64,000 bases of DNA from Rhizobium sp. N324. Lineage in GTDB: Bacteria > Pseudomonadota > Alphaproteobacteria > Rhizobiales > Rhizobiaceae. Below are positions 8,435 to 17,296 of this stretch, in pieces; position 1 is the first letter of the stretch, and every line of letters starts with the position of its first letter. Position numbers and translations under genes: made by a program. Below the pieces are notes generated by a model. It searched no databases. It had not been told where the DNA came from and worked only from the letters and a program-made list of their open reading frames with translations. The DNA is taken from NCBI RefSeq assembly GCF_001664485.1, contig NZ_CP013630.1:3165001-3229000 (forward strand), in the 5' to 3' direction.

Positions 8435-9133
8435 TCAGGCCGCCGTCGCCATGCGGGGCGATGCCGTCAGCCTGACCGGCAGTTTGCTCATAATTTCCTC
8501 GGCGAAACAGGTCGCGTTCTCACGCGCCTTGTCGAGATTGCTGACGCGTGTGGGATCGATCGTGTGCAGTGTGCCGCCACAGTCGAAAATGTCTCGGAAG
8601 GCCGAGCGTTCGATGATCGCGGTATCCAGCACCGGCACGTGCCGCTCGCTGAGCAGCGACTTGACGAGTTGCAGCGCCCTTGTCGTCACCATCGAGTTGA
8701 CGCGGGTCAACACCACCGAATGGCCGATCTTGATGCCTGCCTTCTCGTCTAGATATTGCAGCAGTTCGAGCACCTGTGCGCCGCCGCGCGCGTCCATTGC
8801 GCAGCCCTGGATCGGGATCAACACATGGTCGGAAAGGCCGACGGCGGTGGCAAGCAGCGGATTGCGCGCACCCGGCAGATCGACGATGAAATAGTCGGTA
8901 TTGTGCTTGTTTTCGCTGATATGCAGCGGCAGCGAGGCGGTGGTCACGAAATCGATCACCGAAATATTGGGCACATGACCCGAAATCTCGTGCCAGCGCG
9001 AAATCCAGTGCTGCGGATCGGCGTCGAGAATGGTGACGCGGTAACCCTTGCGGGCAAGCTCGGTGGCGAGCAGGAGAACAGCGGTGGTCTTGCCGGCGCC
9101 GCCCTTGGTGTTTGCGAATGTGATGACAGGCAT
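8435..9133 (-). CDS. ParA/MinD-like P-loop ATPase
   Basis: The 232-residue protein begins MPVITFANTKGGAGKTT, the deviant Walker A motif of ParA/MinD ATPases at residues 10-17. Walker A' (VTILDADPQHWIS) and Walker B (YFIVDLPGARNPL) follow. There is no N-terminal DNA-binding domain and no ParB gene beside it. It is therefore an orphan ParA-like ATPase, possibly positioning a protein complex rather than segregating the chromosome. ATG 9133 follows AGGAC. Longer in-frame starts upstream lack homology-like sequence. Confidence 0.85.
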   Translation of the reverse strand: MPVITFANTKGGAGKTTAVLLLATELARKGYRVTILDADPQHWISRWHEISGHVPNISVIDFVTTASLPLHISENKHNTDYFIVDLPGARNPLLATAVGLSDHVLIPIQGCAMDARGGAQVLELLQYLDEKAGIKIGHSVVLTRVNSMVTTRALQLVKSLLSERHVPVLDTAIIERSAFRDIFDCGGTLHTIDPTRVSNLDKARENATCFAEEIMSKLPVRLTASPRMATAA

Positions 9134-9362
9134 GTTCAGTCCTCGGAAGGAAATGGTGCGAGCCGGAATCGCTCTTTTACGCACCATCGAGCATCGTGCG
9201 GTTAATCCATCCTTTCGAATCATGGTTAACAAATTCCAAACACGCGCGCCGAAATTGCAGCCGGTATTTTTCACATCCCTAAAATTCAGGATGTCGCTAA
9301 AACGAAAGAAGCCCGGAAAGCAAGGCTTTCCAGGCCGGTCTGCAGGTCCGGGCTTTATGGTC

Positions 9363-10514
9363 TCAGAAGCAGTCCCTGAACAAGGCCTTGGTATTTTCGA
9401 GCGTCATGGCAACCGGGTTGCCGCCTGCACTCGGATCTTCGATCGCCATGGCCGACAATTCATCGATGCGATCGGGGGCGATTCCCATCGCCGACAGCGT
9501 CTCCGGCACGCCGAGGTCGGAGCGGAGCTTCAGCACATAGTCGTAGAAGCCGTCGAAACCGCCCGAAATGCCGAGATAGGCGGCCGCCCGGTCGATCTTC
9601 TCCTCAATCACCTTGCGGTTGAAGCGCAGCACCGCCGGCATCACAACCGCATTGGTCATGCCGTGATGCGTGTTGTAGACGGCGCCGATCGGGTGCGAGA
9701 GCGCATGGATGGCGCCGAGCCCCTTCTGGAAGGCGACCGCGCCCATGGCGGCGGCGGCCATCATGTTGGCGCGGGCTTCAAGATCGGTGCCCTCCCGATA
9801 GGCGCGCGGCAGGAATTCCTTGACGAGACGCATGCCTTCGAGCGCGATGCCGGCCGACATCGGATGATAGAAGGGCGAGGAATAGGCCTCCAGGCAATGG
9901 GCAAACGCGTCCATGCCGGTGCCGGCCGTGATGATCTTCGGCATGCCGACGGTCAGTTCCGGGTCGGAGATGACGACGCCAGGCAGAAACTTCGGATGGA
10001 AGATGATCTTCTTCACATGCGTGACGGAATTGGTGATGACGCTGGCCCGGCCGACTTCCGAGCCGGTACCCGCCGTTGTCGGCACGGCGACGATCGGGGC
10101 AATGCCCTCAAGGCTCGCACGCGTCCACCAATCGCCGATATCCTCGAAGTCCCAGACCGGCCGGGTCTGGCCGGCCATGAAGGCGACGCACTTGCCGAGA
10201 TCGAGGCCGGAGCCGCCACCGAAGGCGACGACGCCGTCATGGCCGCCATCCTTGAAAGCCTCGACGCCGGCCTCGAGATTCTTCTCGTTCGGGTTCGGAT
10301 CGACATCGGCAAAGATCGCCCGGCCGAGGCCGGCATCTTCGAGGATATCGAGCGCATTCTTGGTGATCGCCATCGAGGCAAGGCCGCGGTCGGTGACGAG
10401 CAGCGGCTTCTTGATGCCGAGGCTCTTGCAGGCATCGGCCAGTTCCTTGATCCGGCCCCGGCCGAGCTTGACCGATGTCGGGTAGCTCCAGTTTGCGGTG
10501 ATGTTGCTGCTCAT
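9363..10514 (-). CDS. Iron-containing alcohol dehydrogenase
   Basis: The 383-residue protein belongs to the group III Fe-dependent dehydrogenases. It has the NAD-binding GGGSGLDLGK segment, TTAGTGSEV, and the metal-ligand pattern D...H...H...H within GTGMDAFAHCLEAYSS and GAIHALSHPIGAVYNTHHGMTNA. It oxidises alcohols or reduces aldehydes. ATG 10514 overlaps the stop of the aldehyde dehydrogenase gene (ATGA), so the two are translationally coupled and probably act in series on one substrate. It is the last gene in the amine-catabolism-like cluster. Confidence 0.9.
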   Translation of the reverse strand: MSSNITANWSYPTSVKLGRGRIKELADACKSLGIKKPLLVTDRGLASMAITKNALDILEDAGLGRAIFADVDPNPNEKNLEAGVEAFKDGGHDGVVAFGGGSGLDLGKCVAFMAGQTRPVWDFEDIGDWWTRASLEGIAPIVAVPTTAGTGSEVGRASVITNSVTHVKKIIFHPKFLPGVVISDPELTVGMPKIITAGTGMDAFAHCLEAYSSPFYHPMSAGIALEGMRLVKEFLPRAYREGTDLEARANMMAAAAMGAVAFQKGLGAIHALSHPIGAVYNTHHGMTNAVVMPAVLRFNRKVIEEKIDRAAAYLGISGGFDGFYDYVLKLRSDLGVPETLSAMGIAPDRIDELSAMAIEDPSAGGNPVAMTLENTKALFRDCF

Positions 10515-11896
10515 GCTGTGACTTTCTTCAGGTGGAAGGATTTCGGACGGGTCAGATTCTGGAAGCCGATGATCGACAGCGAGCCGCCGCGGCCGGTCTC
10601 CTTGACGCCGGTCCAGCAGAGCGCAGGATCGAGATAATCCGCGCGGTTCATGAAAACGGTGCCGGTTTCGATCTCGCGGCCGAGCCGCGCGGCCCGCTCG
10701 ACATCTTTGGTCCAGAGCGAGGCCGTCAGCCCGTACTGGCTGTCGTTCATCAAGGCGAGCGCCTCCTCGTCGCTCTTCACCTTCATGATGCCGACTGCCG
10801 GACCGAAAGTCTCTTCGCGCATGAAGGCCATGGAATGGTCGACATCGACGAGAACCTGCGGTGCGAGATAAGCGCCGCCATCATCCTCCGGGAAAAGTTT
10901 CGGATCGACAAGCGCCTTGGCGCCCTTGGAAACCGCCTCGGCAATCTGCTCGCGCACCACCTTGGCGAAGCGCTTGTTCGCCATCGGCCCGAGCGAAGTC
11001 TCGGCATCGAGCGGATTGCCGAGCTTGTAGTTCGACACCCAGGCAACCGATTTCTCGACGAAGGCGTCGTAGAGGGATTCGTGCACATAGATGCGTTCGA
11101 TGCCGCAGCAGCACTGGCCGGAATTGTAGGTCGCGCCATCCATCAGCGTATCGACGGCCGCCTCGAGATCGGCGTCCTCCATGACGTAACCCGGATCCTT
11201 GCCGCCGAGTTCGAGGCCGAGGCCGGTAAACGTGCCGGCGGCGGCCCGCTCCATCGAGCGCCCACCTTCGACGGATCCGGTGAAATTGACGAAATTGAAG
11301 CTGCCGGCGGCAATCAGCGCCGAGGTCGTCTGATGATAGAGGAAGACGTTCTGGAACACGTCCTCGGGAACGCCCGCCTCGCTGAAGGCCTGCACCAGCC
11401 GCTCGCCGACCAGCAGCGTCTGCGAGGCATGTTTCAGCACAACGGTGTTGCCCGCCATCAGCGCCGGCGCGATCGTATTGATCGCCGTCATATAGGGATA
11501 ATTCCACGGCGCGACGACGAAGACGACACCATGCGCTTCACGCTCGATGCGGCGCTCGAAACGGTCGCTTTCCTCGACCACCAGCGGCGCCAGCGCATCG
11601 GCCGCGATCGAGGCGACATAGTTGGAGCGCTCGTTGAAACCCTTATATTCGCCGCCATACTTGACCGGCCGGCCCATCTGCCAGGCAAGCTCCGGCACGA
11701 CGACTTCGGACATCTCGTTCAGCCGTGCCGCGCCCTTCAGCACCAGTTGCACACGCTCTTCGAGCGGCCGTTTCGCCCAGGCCTTCTGCGCCTTGCGGGC
11801 ACGCAAGACAACGTCCTTGGCGGCGTCGAGCGAAAGCGCCGGACGCTCCGCGTAAACCGATCCGTCAATCGGTGAAATGCATTGGATCATTGCCAT
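10511..11896 (-). CDS. NAD(P)-dependent aldehyde dehydrogenase
   Basis: The 461-residue enzyme of the ALDH superfamily shows the Rossmann/cofactor segment VVAPWNYPYMTAIN, FTGSVEGGRSM, the general-base Glu in LELGGKDPGYV and the catalytic Cys in NSGQCCCGIERIYVHE, where three cysteines lie in a row. The start at 11896 is preceded by GAGGA. A second ATG at 11890 is spaced worse. Upstream in-frame sequence translates an intergenic repeat and is excluded. It is coupled to the alcohol dehydrogenase. The aldehyde substrate is inferred to come from an amine or amino-alcohol. Confidence 0.9.
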   Translation of the reverse strand: MAMIQCISPIDGSVYAERPALSLDAAKDVVLRARKAQKAWAKRPLEERVQLVLKGAARLNEMSEVVVPELAWQMGRPVKYGGEYKGFNERSNYVASIAADALAPLVVEESDRFERRIEREAHGVVFVVAPWNYPYMTAINTIAPALMAGNTVVLKHASQTLLVGERLVQAFSEAGVPEDVFQNVFLYHQTTSALIAAGSFNFVNFTGSVEGGRSMERAAAGTFTGLGLELGGKDPGYVMEDADLEAAVDTLMDGATYNSGQCCCGIERIYVHESLYDAFVEKSVAWVSNYKLGNPLDAETSLGPMANKRFAKVVREQIAEAVSKGAKALVDPKLFPEDDGGAYLAPQVLVDVDHSMAFMREETFGPAVGIMKVKSDEEALALMNDSQYGLTASLWTKDVERAARLGREIETGTVFMNRADYLDPALCWTGVKETGRGGSLSIIGFQNLTRPKSFHLKKVTA

Positions 11897-11944
11897 GATC
11901 GATTCCGTCCTCGTATTGATCAAAAATTTCGTCGAGGGCCATAG

Positions 11945-12080
11945 CCCCTCATCCACCTGCCATCCCCTTCTCCCCGCTCGCGGGGAGAAGGGGATGGCCG
12001 CGGCCTCTCTGTCCCCCACAGCCTCTCTCAGGGCACGTCCCCTCTCCCCGTTCTACGGGGAGAGGGTTAGGGTGAGGGGC
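11945..12080. repeat. Intergenic inverted repeats (CCCCTCATCC type)
   Basis: Two hairpins lie side by side: CCCCTTCTCCCCGC/GCGGGGAGAAGGGG and CCCCTCTCCCCG/CGGGGAGAGGG. They are flanked by GCCCCTCATCC and GGTGAGGGGC. This is the same REP-like family as at 27540-27676, 41058-41366 and 56500-56668. It separates the aldehyde dehydrogenase gene from the ligase gene. Confidence 0.75.
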
Positions 12081-12098
12081 AGCAACCCGCAATCCGTA

Positions 12099-13463
12099 CT
12101 ATGCTCTTTCGAAACCGCGCGCCACTTCCCAATCGGTGATGCGGCGGTCGTATTCTTCCTGCTCCCATTCGGCAGCGCGGGTGTAATGGTCGATCACGTC
12201 GTCACCGAAGGCCTTGCGCAGCATTGCCGATTCCGTCATCGCGGTCGTGGCCGCACGCAGCGTGCGCGGAATTTCGCGGATATCCTTGCCGCCATAGGCG
12301 TCGCCGACGAAGGGGGCTTCGAGTTCGAGTTTGTTCTCGATCCCATCGATGCCGGCGGCAAGCAGCGCGGCAAACGCGAGATAGGGATTGAGATCGGAGC
12401 CGCCGACGCGGCATTCGATGCGGATGCCCTTGGTCTCTTCGCCGCAGAGGCGGTAGCCGGCGGTTCGGTTGTCCTTGCTCCAGATCGCCTTGGTCGGCGC
12501 AAAGGTGCCGGCCATGAAGCGCTTATAGGAGTTGATGTAGGGCGCCAGGAAATAGGTGATCTCGCTCGCATGGGCGAGAAGCCCGGCGATGTAATTGTGC
12601 ATCAGCGGCGACATGCCGTATTTGCCGGTATGATCGAAGAACAGCGGCTTTTCCTCCAGGCTCCAGAGCGACTGATGGATATGCGAGGAACTGCCGGCGG
12701 CGTTGTAGTTCCACTTGGCCAGGAAGGTGATGGCCTTGCCCTTCGACCAGGCAATCTCCTTGCAGCCGTTCTTGATGATCGCGTGCCGGTCGGCCATGGC
12801 GAGCGCATCGGCATAACGCACGTTGATTTCTTCCTGGCCGGCGGAGGCCTCGCCCTTGGAGTTCTCGACCGGGATGCCGGCGCCTTGCAGGCCGGTGCGG
12901 ATCGCCCGCATCACCTCTTCCTCCTTGGTGGTCTGGAAGATGTGGTAATCCTCGTTATAGGCGCTGGCGAGCTTGAGGTTTCGGTAGCCGGCGGCATGCG
13001 CCGTCTCGTAGCTCTGGTCGAACAGGAAGAATTCCAGCTCGGAGGCCATATAGGCCTTCATTCCCATGTCTTCGAGGCGCTTGACCTGCTTCTTCAGGAT
13101 CGCCCGCGGCGAATGGGCGACTTCTTCATGGGTGTGATGGTCGAGCAGGTCGCAGAGCACCAGCGCCGTGCCGTCGAGCCAGGGAATGCGGCGCAGGGTC
13201 GCGAGATCCGGCTTCATCGTATAGTCGCCGTAGCCCTTTTCCCAGCTCGTCGCCTTGTAGCCAGAGACGGTCTCCATCTCCATGTCGGTGGCGATCAGAT
13301 AGTTGCAGCTATGCGTTTCCTTCCAGGCGCTCTCGATGAAATATTCCGCCTGGAAACGCTTGCCCATCAGCCGGCCCTGCATGTCCACCTGGCAGGCCAG
13401 AACCGTATCGATGCGCCCTTCGGCAACATCCTTCCTGAGGTCGTCGATTGTGTAGCTGCTCAT
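12099..13463 (-). CDS. Glutamine synthetase family protein (probable gamma-glutamylamide ligase)
   Basis: The 454-residue protein has the glutamine synthetase catalytic core: ASELEFFLF, GEASAGQEEINVRYADA, NAAGSSSHIHQSLW, NSYKRFMAGTFAP and RIECRVGGSDLNPYLA. The adenylylation tyrosine motif of GlnA is not seen. The C terminus (EEYDRRITDWEVARGFERA) fits the GlnT/gamma-glutamyl ligase side of the family. Members such as PuuA and IpuC ligate glutamate to amines. Next to an APC permease, two oxidoreductases and an amidohydrolase, amine gamma-glutamylation is a reasonable inference. ATG 13463 was chosen because the long upstream frame is antisense to the permease gene. Confidence 0.85.
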   Translation of the reverse strand: MSSYTIDDLRKDVAEGRIDTVLACQVDMQGRLMGKRFQAEYFIESAWKETHSCNYLIATDMEMETVSGYKATSWEKGYGDYTMKPDLATLRRIPWLDGTALVLCDLLDHHTHEEVAHSPRAILKKQVKRLEDMGMKAYMASELEFFLFDQSYETAHAAGYRNLKLASAYNEDYHIFQTTKEEEVMRAIRTGLQGAGIPVENSKGEASAGQEEINVRYADALAMADRHAIIKNGCKEIAWSKGKAITFLAKWNYNAAGSSSHIHQSLWSLEEKPLFFDHTGKYGMSPLMHNYIAGLLAHASEITYFLAPYINSYKRFMAGTFAPTKAIWSKDNRTAGYRLCGEETKGIRIECRVGGSDLNPYLAFAALLAAGIDGIENKLELEAPFVGDAYGGKDIREIPRTLRAATTAMTESAMLRKAFGDDVIDHYTRAAEWEQEEYDRRITDWEVARGFERA

Positions 13464-13606
13464 GATTGATCCGCCTGAAATTGGAATTGAGAGATCGGGG
13501 CAACGAAATCGCATGCGCTCGGCCGATGGTGGCCCGATGCCGTTTCGTTGAACCGGTGATGGGGCCGCAGGAGCGGCCCCGCCATTTGAGAGGGAAGCCT
13601 CGATGC

Positions 13607-15169
13607 TTAGTGTTCGCCGCTTTCGCCGACAGCTGCTTCGGCTGCCGCGATTTCGGCCTGGCGCTTTGCCACTTCGGCGCCGATCGGCGGGCCCTTGAAG
13701 CGCCGGCTTTCGAAGCCGAACCAGACGATCGCCGTCAGCAAGAGGAAGCCAACGGTAACGTAAAGCGCGGCACCGTTCGGCGGCTGGATGCCGAGAATGA
13801 AGATCAGAACCATGGCGATGACGGTCAGCACGGCAAAGAGCTTGAAGACGCCTTCGCCGAGATTCCACGGCCCCATCTTGTCCCACTTCGACGTGCCCCA
13901 GGCGAAGAGGCCGAGCGTGATCGGGATCGCGAAGGAGAAGAACAGGAAGATGACGGTGCACGAGACGACGATCGTATAGACCGGCGTGTCGCCGACTTTC
14001 ATGAAGTCGAGTGAGGTGAACCAGACGAACAGCACCGACAGGATCGAGCCGGTCCAGATCGCAGCCACCGGCGTGCGGTACTGCGGGCTGACCTTCGACA
14101 GCGCCTTCGATGCCGGCAGGCCACCGTCACGCGAGAAGGCGAAGATCATGCGCGAGACCGAGGTGACGGTGGCAAGGCCGCACAGCCACTGGCTGACCAG
14201 GATGGCCAGATAGAGGATGTCCTTGACGATCGGGTTGACCTGGCTGTCCATCGCCCAGAAGAACACGTTCCAGCCCTGTTTTGCGGCATCGTCCATGTTC
14301 GGCAGCATGAGCACGAAGGCGCACAGCATGATATAGCCGAACAGCGCCGACCACAGCACCGAGGCGACCATTCCGCGCGGCACCGACTCGGCAGCCTTGA
14401 CCGTCTCTTCCGACGTATGCGCCGAGGCGTCATAGCCGGTGATGGTATAAATCGGCAGCAGCAGGCCGAGAAGGAAGACCCAGGCACCGGAGGTGGAAGG
14501 CCAGACGTTGCCGCCGACTTCGCCGGAATAGTTGGCGAAGGTGAAGAGACGGCCGAACTCGTAGGAGGGTGCCGCCGCCAGGCAGACCACCGCCAGCGCA
14601 ATCGAGCTCGCGAAGATCAGATAACCCGAAAAGTCGGTCAGCTTCGCCGTCAAACCGATGCCCATGTGGTTCACGAGCGCCTGCGCGCCGGTGATGACGA
14701 CGAGGAAGATGATGCGCACCGTCGTCGTGTCCGTCAGCCCGAGATAGGTCGTGCCGAAGGAGCCCATGAAGAAATAATAGGTGCCGACGTTGATGGCGCC
14801 GAGCACGGTGACGAGGCCGAGCAGGTTGAACCAGGCGGTCAGCCAGCCGGTGAAGCGGTTGCCGAGGATCGAGCCCCAGTGATAAAGGCCGCCGGCCGTC
14901 GGATAGGCCGAGCTGATCTGCGCCATGGCGATGGCGAAGACCAGCGAGATGAAGCATCCCACAGGCCAGCCGATGCCGATGGCGGCTCCGCCGGCACCGG
15001 AGGTCGCCTGCGCCAACGAGTTGATGCCGCCGGAGAGAATGCAGATGATGGAAAATGAGACGGCGAAATTCGAGAACGAGCTCATGCGTCGTTCGAGTTC
15101 CTGGGCATAGCCCATGGAATGCAGGATGTGCACATCCTGCTTTTTGTCCAGATCGGTATAGTCCGACAT
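13607..15169 (-). CDS. APC family amino acid/amine permease
   Basis: The 520-residue membrane protein has about 12 hydrophobic segments and a conserved APC opening (MSSFSNFAVSFSIICILSGGINSLAQA, near residue 29). YPTAGGLYHWGS and ITGYDASAHTSEET are typical of the GABA/choline-like permease branch. It lies between the ligase and amidohydrolase genes on the same strand and is the likely uptake route for the cluster's substrate. The C-terminal tail after the last helix is Ala/Glu-rich. Confidence 0.88.
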   Translation of the reverse strand: MSDYTDLDKKQDVHILHSMGYAQELERRMSSFSNFAVSFSIICILSGGINSLAQATSGAGGAAIGIGWPVGCFISLVFAIAMAQISSAYPTAGGLYHWGSILGNRFTGWLTAWFNLLGLVTVLGAINVGTYYFFMGSFGTTYLGLTDTTTVRIIFLVVITGAQALVNHMGIGLTAKLTDFSGYLIFASSIALAVVCLAAAPSYEFGRLFTFANYSGEVGGNVWPSTSGAWVFLLGLLLPIYTITGYDASAHTSEETVKAAESVPRGMVASVLWSALFGYIMLCAFVLMLPNMDDAAKQGWNVFFWAMDSQVNPIVKDILYLAILVSQWLCGLATVTSVSRMIFAFSRDGGLPASKALSKVSPQYRTPVAAIWTGSILSVLFVWFTSLDFMKVGDTPVYTIVVSCTVIFLFFSFAIPITLGLFAWGTSKWDKMGPWNLGEGVFKLFAVLTVIAMVLIFILGIQPPNGAALYVTVGFLLLTAIVWFGFESRRFKGPPIGAEVAKRQAEIAAAEAAVGESGEH

Positions 15170-15287
15170 GACTTCCCCCTGTTCACGACCGGCCGCGGGA
15201 TTGCGGGCCGGTTCAGTGCCAAATTGCCCGCGGCATTTGCGCCGTGCGGGCGTTCGCAGTTAGACTGCTCCCTCGGGTCTTTTTTTA

Positions 15288-16067
15288 TCAGGCGTCCAGG
15301 CTTTGCTGGAGCAGCCCTTTTAGATAGTCGGCCATGACCCCTTGGCCGACATCGTCTGCGATGAGGTCGTTGCGGACCTCGATCATTACATTGCGCAAGC
15401 CGTTCGAAAGCCCGTGCAGGATCAGCGTGTGGGTCACGCCGTCCTCGGGCCCGTAAGGCTGATTGCGTTCCGTCCTGTAAAGCGGCGCCTCGGCCGCAGC
15501 CTCCAGCATGCGGTCGGCGAGCCGGCTGTCCTCATCGTGCAATATGCCGAGTTCGACGGCGCGTTCGCGGCCGTGATAGACCGGCGTGAAGCTGTGTATC
15601 GTCACGATGATGCTGTCCTGCCCCCTCGCCCGGCGATCGCGGATCAGCCCGCGAATGGCGTCGTGAAAGGGCACGTAGAGCGCGTCGGTGCGCGCCAGGC
15701 GTTCTTCGGCGGTCAAATCCGTATTGCCGGGAACGGCGTAGATCTCGCTTTTCTCAGGCATGGCGCCCGGTGAACTCGGCGGCCGGTTGCAATCGTAGAT
15801 CAACCGGGAGAAGCGCTGGTAGACGAGCGTCGCATCGAGCCCTTCCGATATGCCGCGGGCGACGGAAAGAGCTCCCGGGTCCCAGGCAATGTGGCTCGAG
15901 AGCGCTTCGCTGGGCAGGCCAAGATCGCCGAAGTGAGCGGGCAGCACATTCGAAGCGTGCTCGCAGACAAGCAACACCGGGCTCCGGCCGCCGACACGCT
16001 CGATCCCGACGCAGTCGCCGTCCGCTTCGCTGAGGATTTTCGGCCCGGCCAGCACCAATGGCGCCAC
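15288..16067 (-). CDS. N-formylglutamate amidohydrolase family protein
   Basis: The 259-residue protein has VLLVCEHASNVLPAHFG near the N terminus (metal-binding Glu and His), YDCNRPPSSPGAMP, VTIHSFTPVYHG and MIEVRNDLI, the pattern of the N-formylglutamate amidohydrolase/zinc hydrolase family. Classical members release formate from N-formylglutamate in histidine breakdown, but no hut genes are present here. Within this cluster it may instead hydrolyse a gamma-glutamyl or acylated glutamate intermediate. It is the first gene after the divergent promoter shared with rpiR. Confidence 0.85.
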   Translation of the reverse strand: MAPLVLAGPKILSEADGDCVGIERVGGRSPVLLVCEHASNVLPAHFGDLGLPSEALSSHIAWDPGALSVARGISEGLDATLVYQRFSRLIYDCNRPPSSPGAMPEKSEIYAVPGNTDLTAEERLARTDALYVPFHDAIRGLIRDRRARGQDSIIVTIHSFTPVYHGRERAVELGILHDEDSRLADRMLEAAAEAPLYRTERNQPYGPEDGVTHTLILHGLSNGLRNVMIEVRNDLIADDVGQGVMADYLKGLLQQSLDA

Positions 16068-16091
16068 TCCTATCCCTTAACAAATTCCTTA

Positions 16092-16110
16092 TGAAGAAAA
16101 GAATTCTTCA
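16092..16110. promoter_or_regulatory. Candidate RpiR operator 1
   Basis: The inverted repeat TGAAGAA-aagaa-TTCTTCA lies in the divergent interval between the amidohydrolase gene and the rpiR-like gene. RpiR-family sites are often TGAA...TTCA palindromes. Assignment to this regulator is inferred from position. Confidence 0.45.
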
Positions 16111-16136
16111 GGTTTCGATCACTGTCAAGCGTCGAC

Positions 16137-16152
16137 TGAAAATTTCTTTTCA
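16137..16152. promoter_or_regulatory. Candidate RpiR operator 2
   Basis: The second inverted repeat, TGAAAA-tttc-TTTTCA, is 26 bases downstream of operator 1 and has the same TGAA/TTCA ends. It overlaps the ATG at 16152, which supports the GTG at 16236 as the real rpiR start. Confidence 0.4.
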
Positions 16153-16235
16153 TGACAGCGGTTGACATGGATTATGACAGCGTTCTTAATTTGAGTGGGA
16201 AAGTGGCGCCAGACCATCCCGGGGAGCATAGATAC

Positions 16236-17108
16236 GTGACAGTTGCGTCGAAGACGGTTTCAGACGTCATACACTCGCATTTCGGGGTGTTGACGCGTGC
16301 CGAGAAGCAACTGGCCGAAAGCCTTCTCGACAACTACCCGGTGTCCGGTCTCGGCAGCATCACCACGATCGCCGAGAATGCCGGCGTTTCGACGCCGACC
16401 GTCGTGCGCATGGTGCAGAAGCTCGGCTTCAAAGGCTATCCGGACTTTCAGGCGCATCTGCATCTGGAGGTGGAGGCGACGATCTCCAACCCGATCGCCA
16501 AGCACGACCGCTGGGCTCAGAACGCGCCCGGCACCCATATCCTCAACCGTTTCGCCGATGCCATCATGGGCAATCTGCGCCAGACGCTGACCGATCTCGA
16601 CACCGCGACTTTCGACAGCGTCGCCTCGCTGCTGTCGGACCGCAAGCGCGGCCTCTATTTCGTCGGCGGCCGCATCACCGGCGCGCTTGCCGAGTATTTC
16701 TTCACCCACATGCAGGTGATTCGACCGGCGACGACACTGCTGTCGTCGAACTCCAGCAGCTGGCCGCAATATGCCCTCAACATGAATGCCGGCGACATCC
16801 TGATCATCTTCGACATCCGCCGCTACGAGCAGGAGATGGTGAGCCTTGCCACTGCCGCCCGCAAACGCGGCGCAGAAATCGTCGTCTTCACCGACCAGTG
16901 GAGTTCGCCCGCCGCCAAGCTCGCCCGGCATGCCTTCCGCGTACGGATCGAGGCGCCATCAGCTTGGGATTCCTCCGTCGTCACCCTCTTCATCGTCGAA
17001 GCGCTCATCGAGGCCGTTCAGAATTCCACCTGGGACGAGACGAAGGAGCGCATGAAGACGCTTGAGGGCTTGTTCGAGCAGACCAAGCTTTTCCGCAAAC
17101 CGGGTTAG
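16236..17108 (+). CDS. MurR/RpiR family transcriptional regulator
   Basis: The protein has an N-terminal RpiR helix-turn-helix (LGSITTIAENAGVSTPTVVRMVQKLGFKGYPDFQ) and a C-terminal SIS domain that senses a small phosphorylated or related ligand (GLYFVGGRITGALAEYF, DILIIFDIRRYEQEMVSLA). The GTG at 16236 has GGGGAG nine bases upstream and gives 290 residues, close to the family norm. An earlier ATG at 16152 lacks a ribosome site and overlaps a palindrome. It probably controls the divergent amine cluster and perhaps the ABC importer 188 bases downstream. Confidence 0.82.
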   Translation: MTVASKTVSDVIHSHFGVLTRAEKQLAESLLDNYPVSGLGSITTIAENAGVSTPTVVRMVQKLGFKGYPDFQAHLHLEVEATISNPIAKHDRWAQNAPGTHILNRFADAIMGNLRQTLTDLDTATFDSVASLLSDRKRGLYFVGGRITGALAEYFFTHMQVIRPATTLLSSNSSSWPQYALNMNAGDILIIFDIRRYEQEMVSLATAARKRGAEIVVFTDQWSSPAAKLARHAFRVRIEAPSAWDSSVVTLFIVEALIEAVQNSTWDETKERMKTLEGLFEQTKLFRKPG

Positions 17109-17296
17109 GAGGGACAAGACAAACAGGGGGAACACGGACAGATTTTCGCGGAAACAGGTAGTGCCGTCGCAAATAAAACACGTGTCGCAAACGCCTGCTA
17201 TTCATAGCAAAGTTAACGTCATCCAGCCGTCACACAAGCTTCATGTAAGCTGAGTAACAGCATCGCCAGACACTGAAAACCCGAAGGAGAACAACA

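Noticed and set aside
8435..9133. Chromosome or plasmid partition locus
   Set aside because: The ParA-like gene has no ParB partner, no parS-like repeats and no repABC-type genes nearby.
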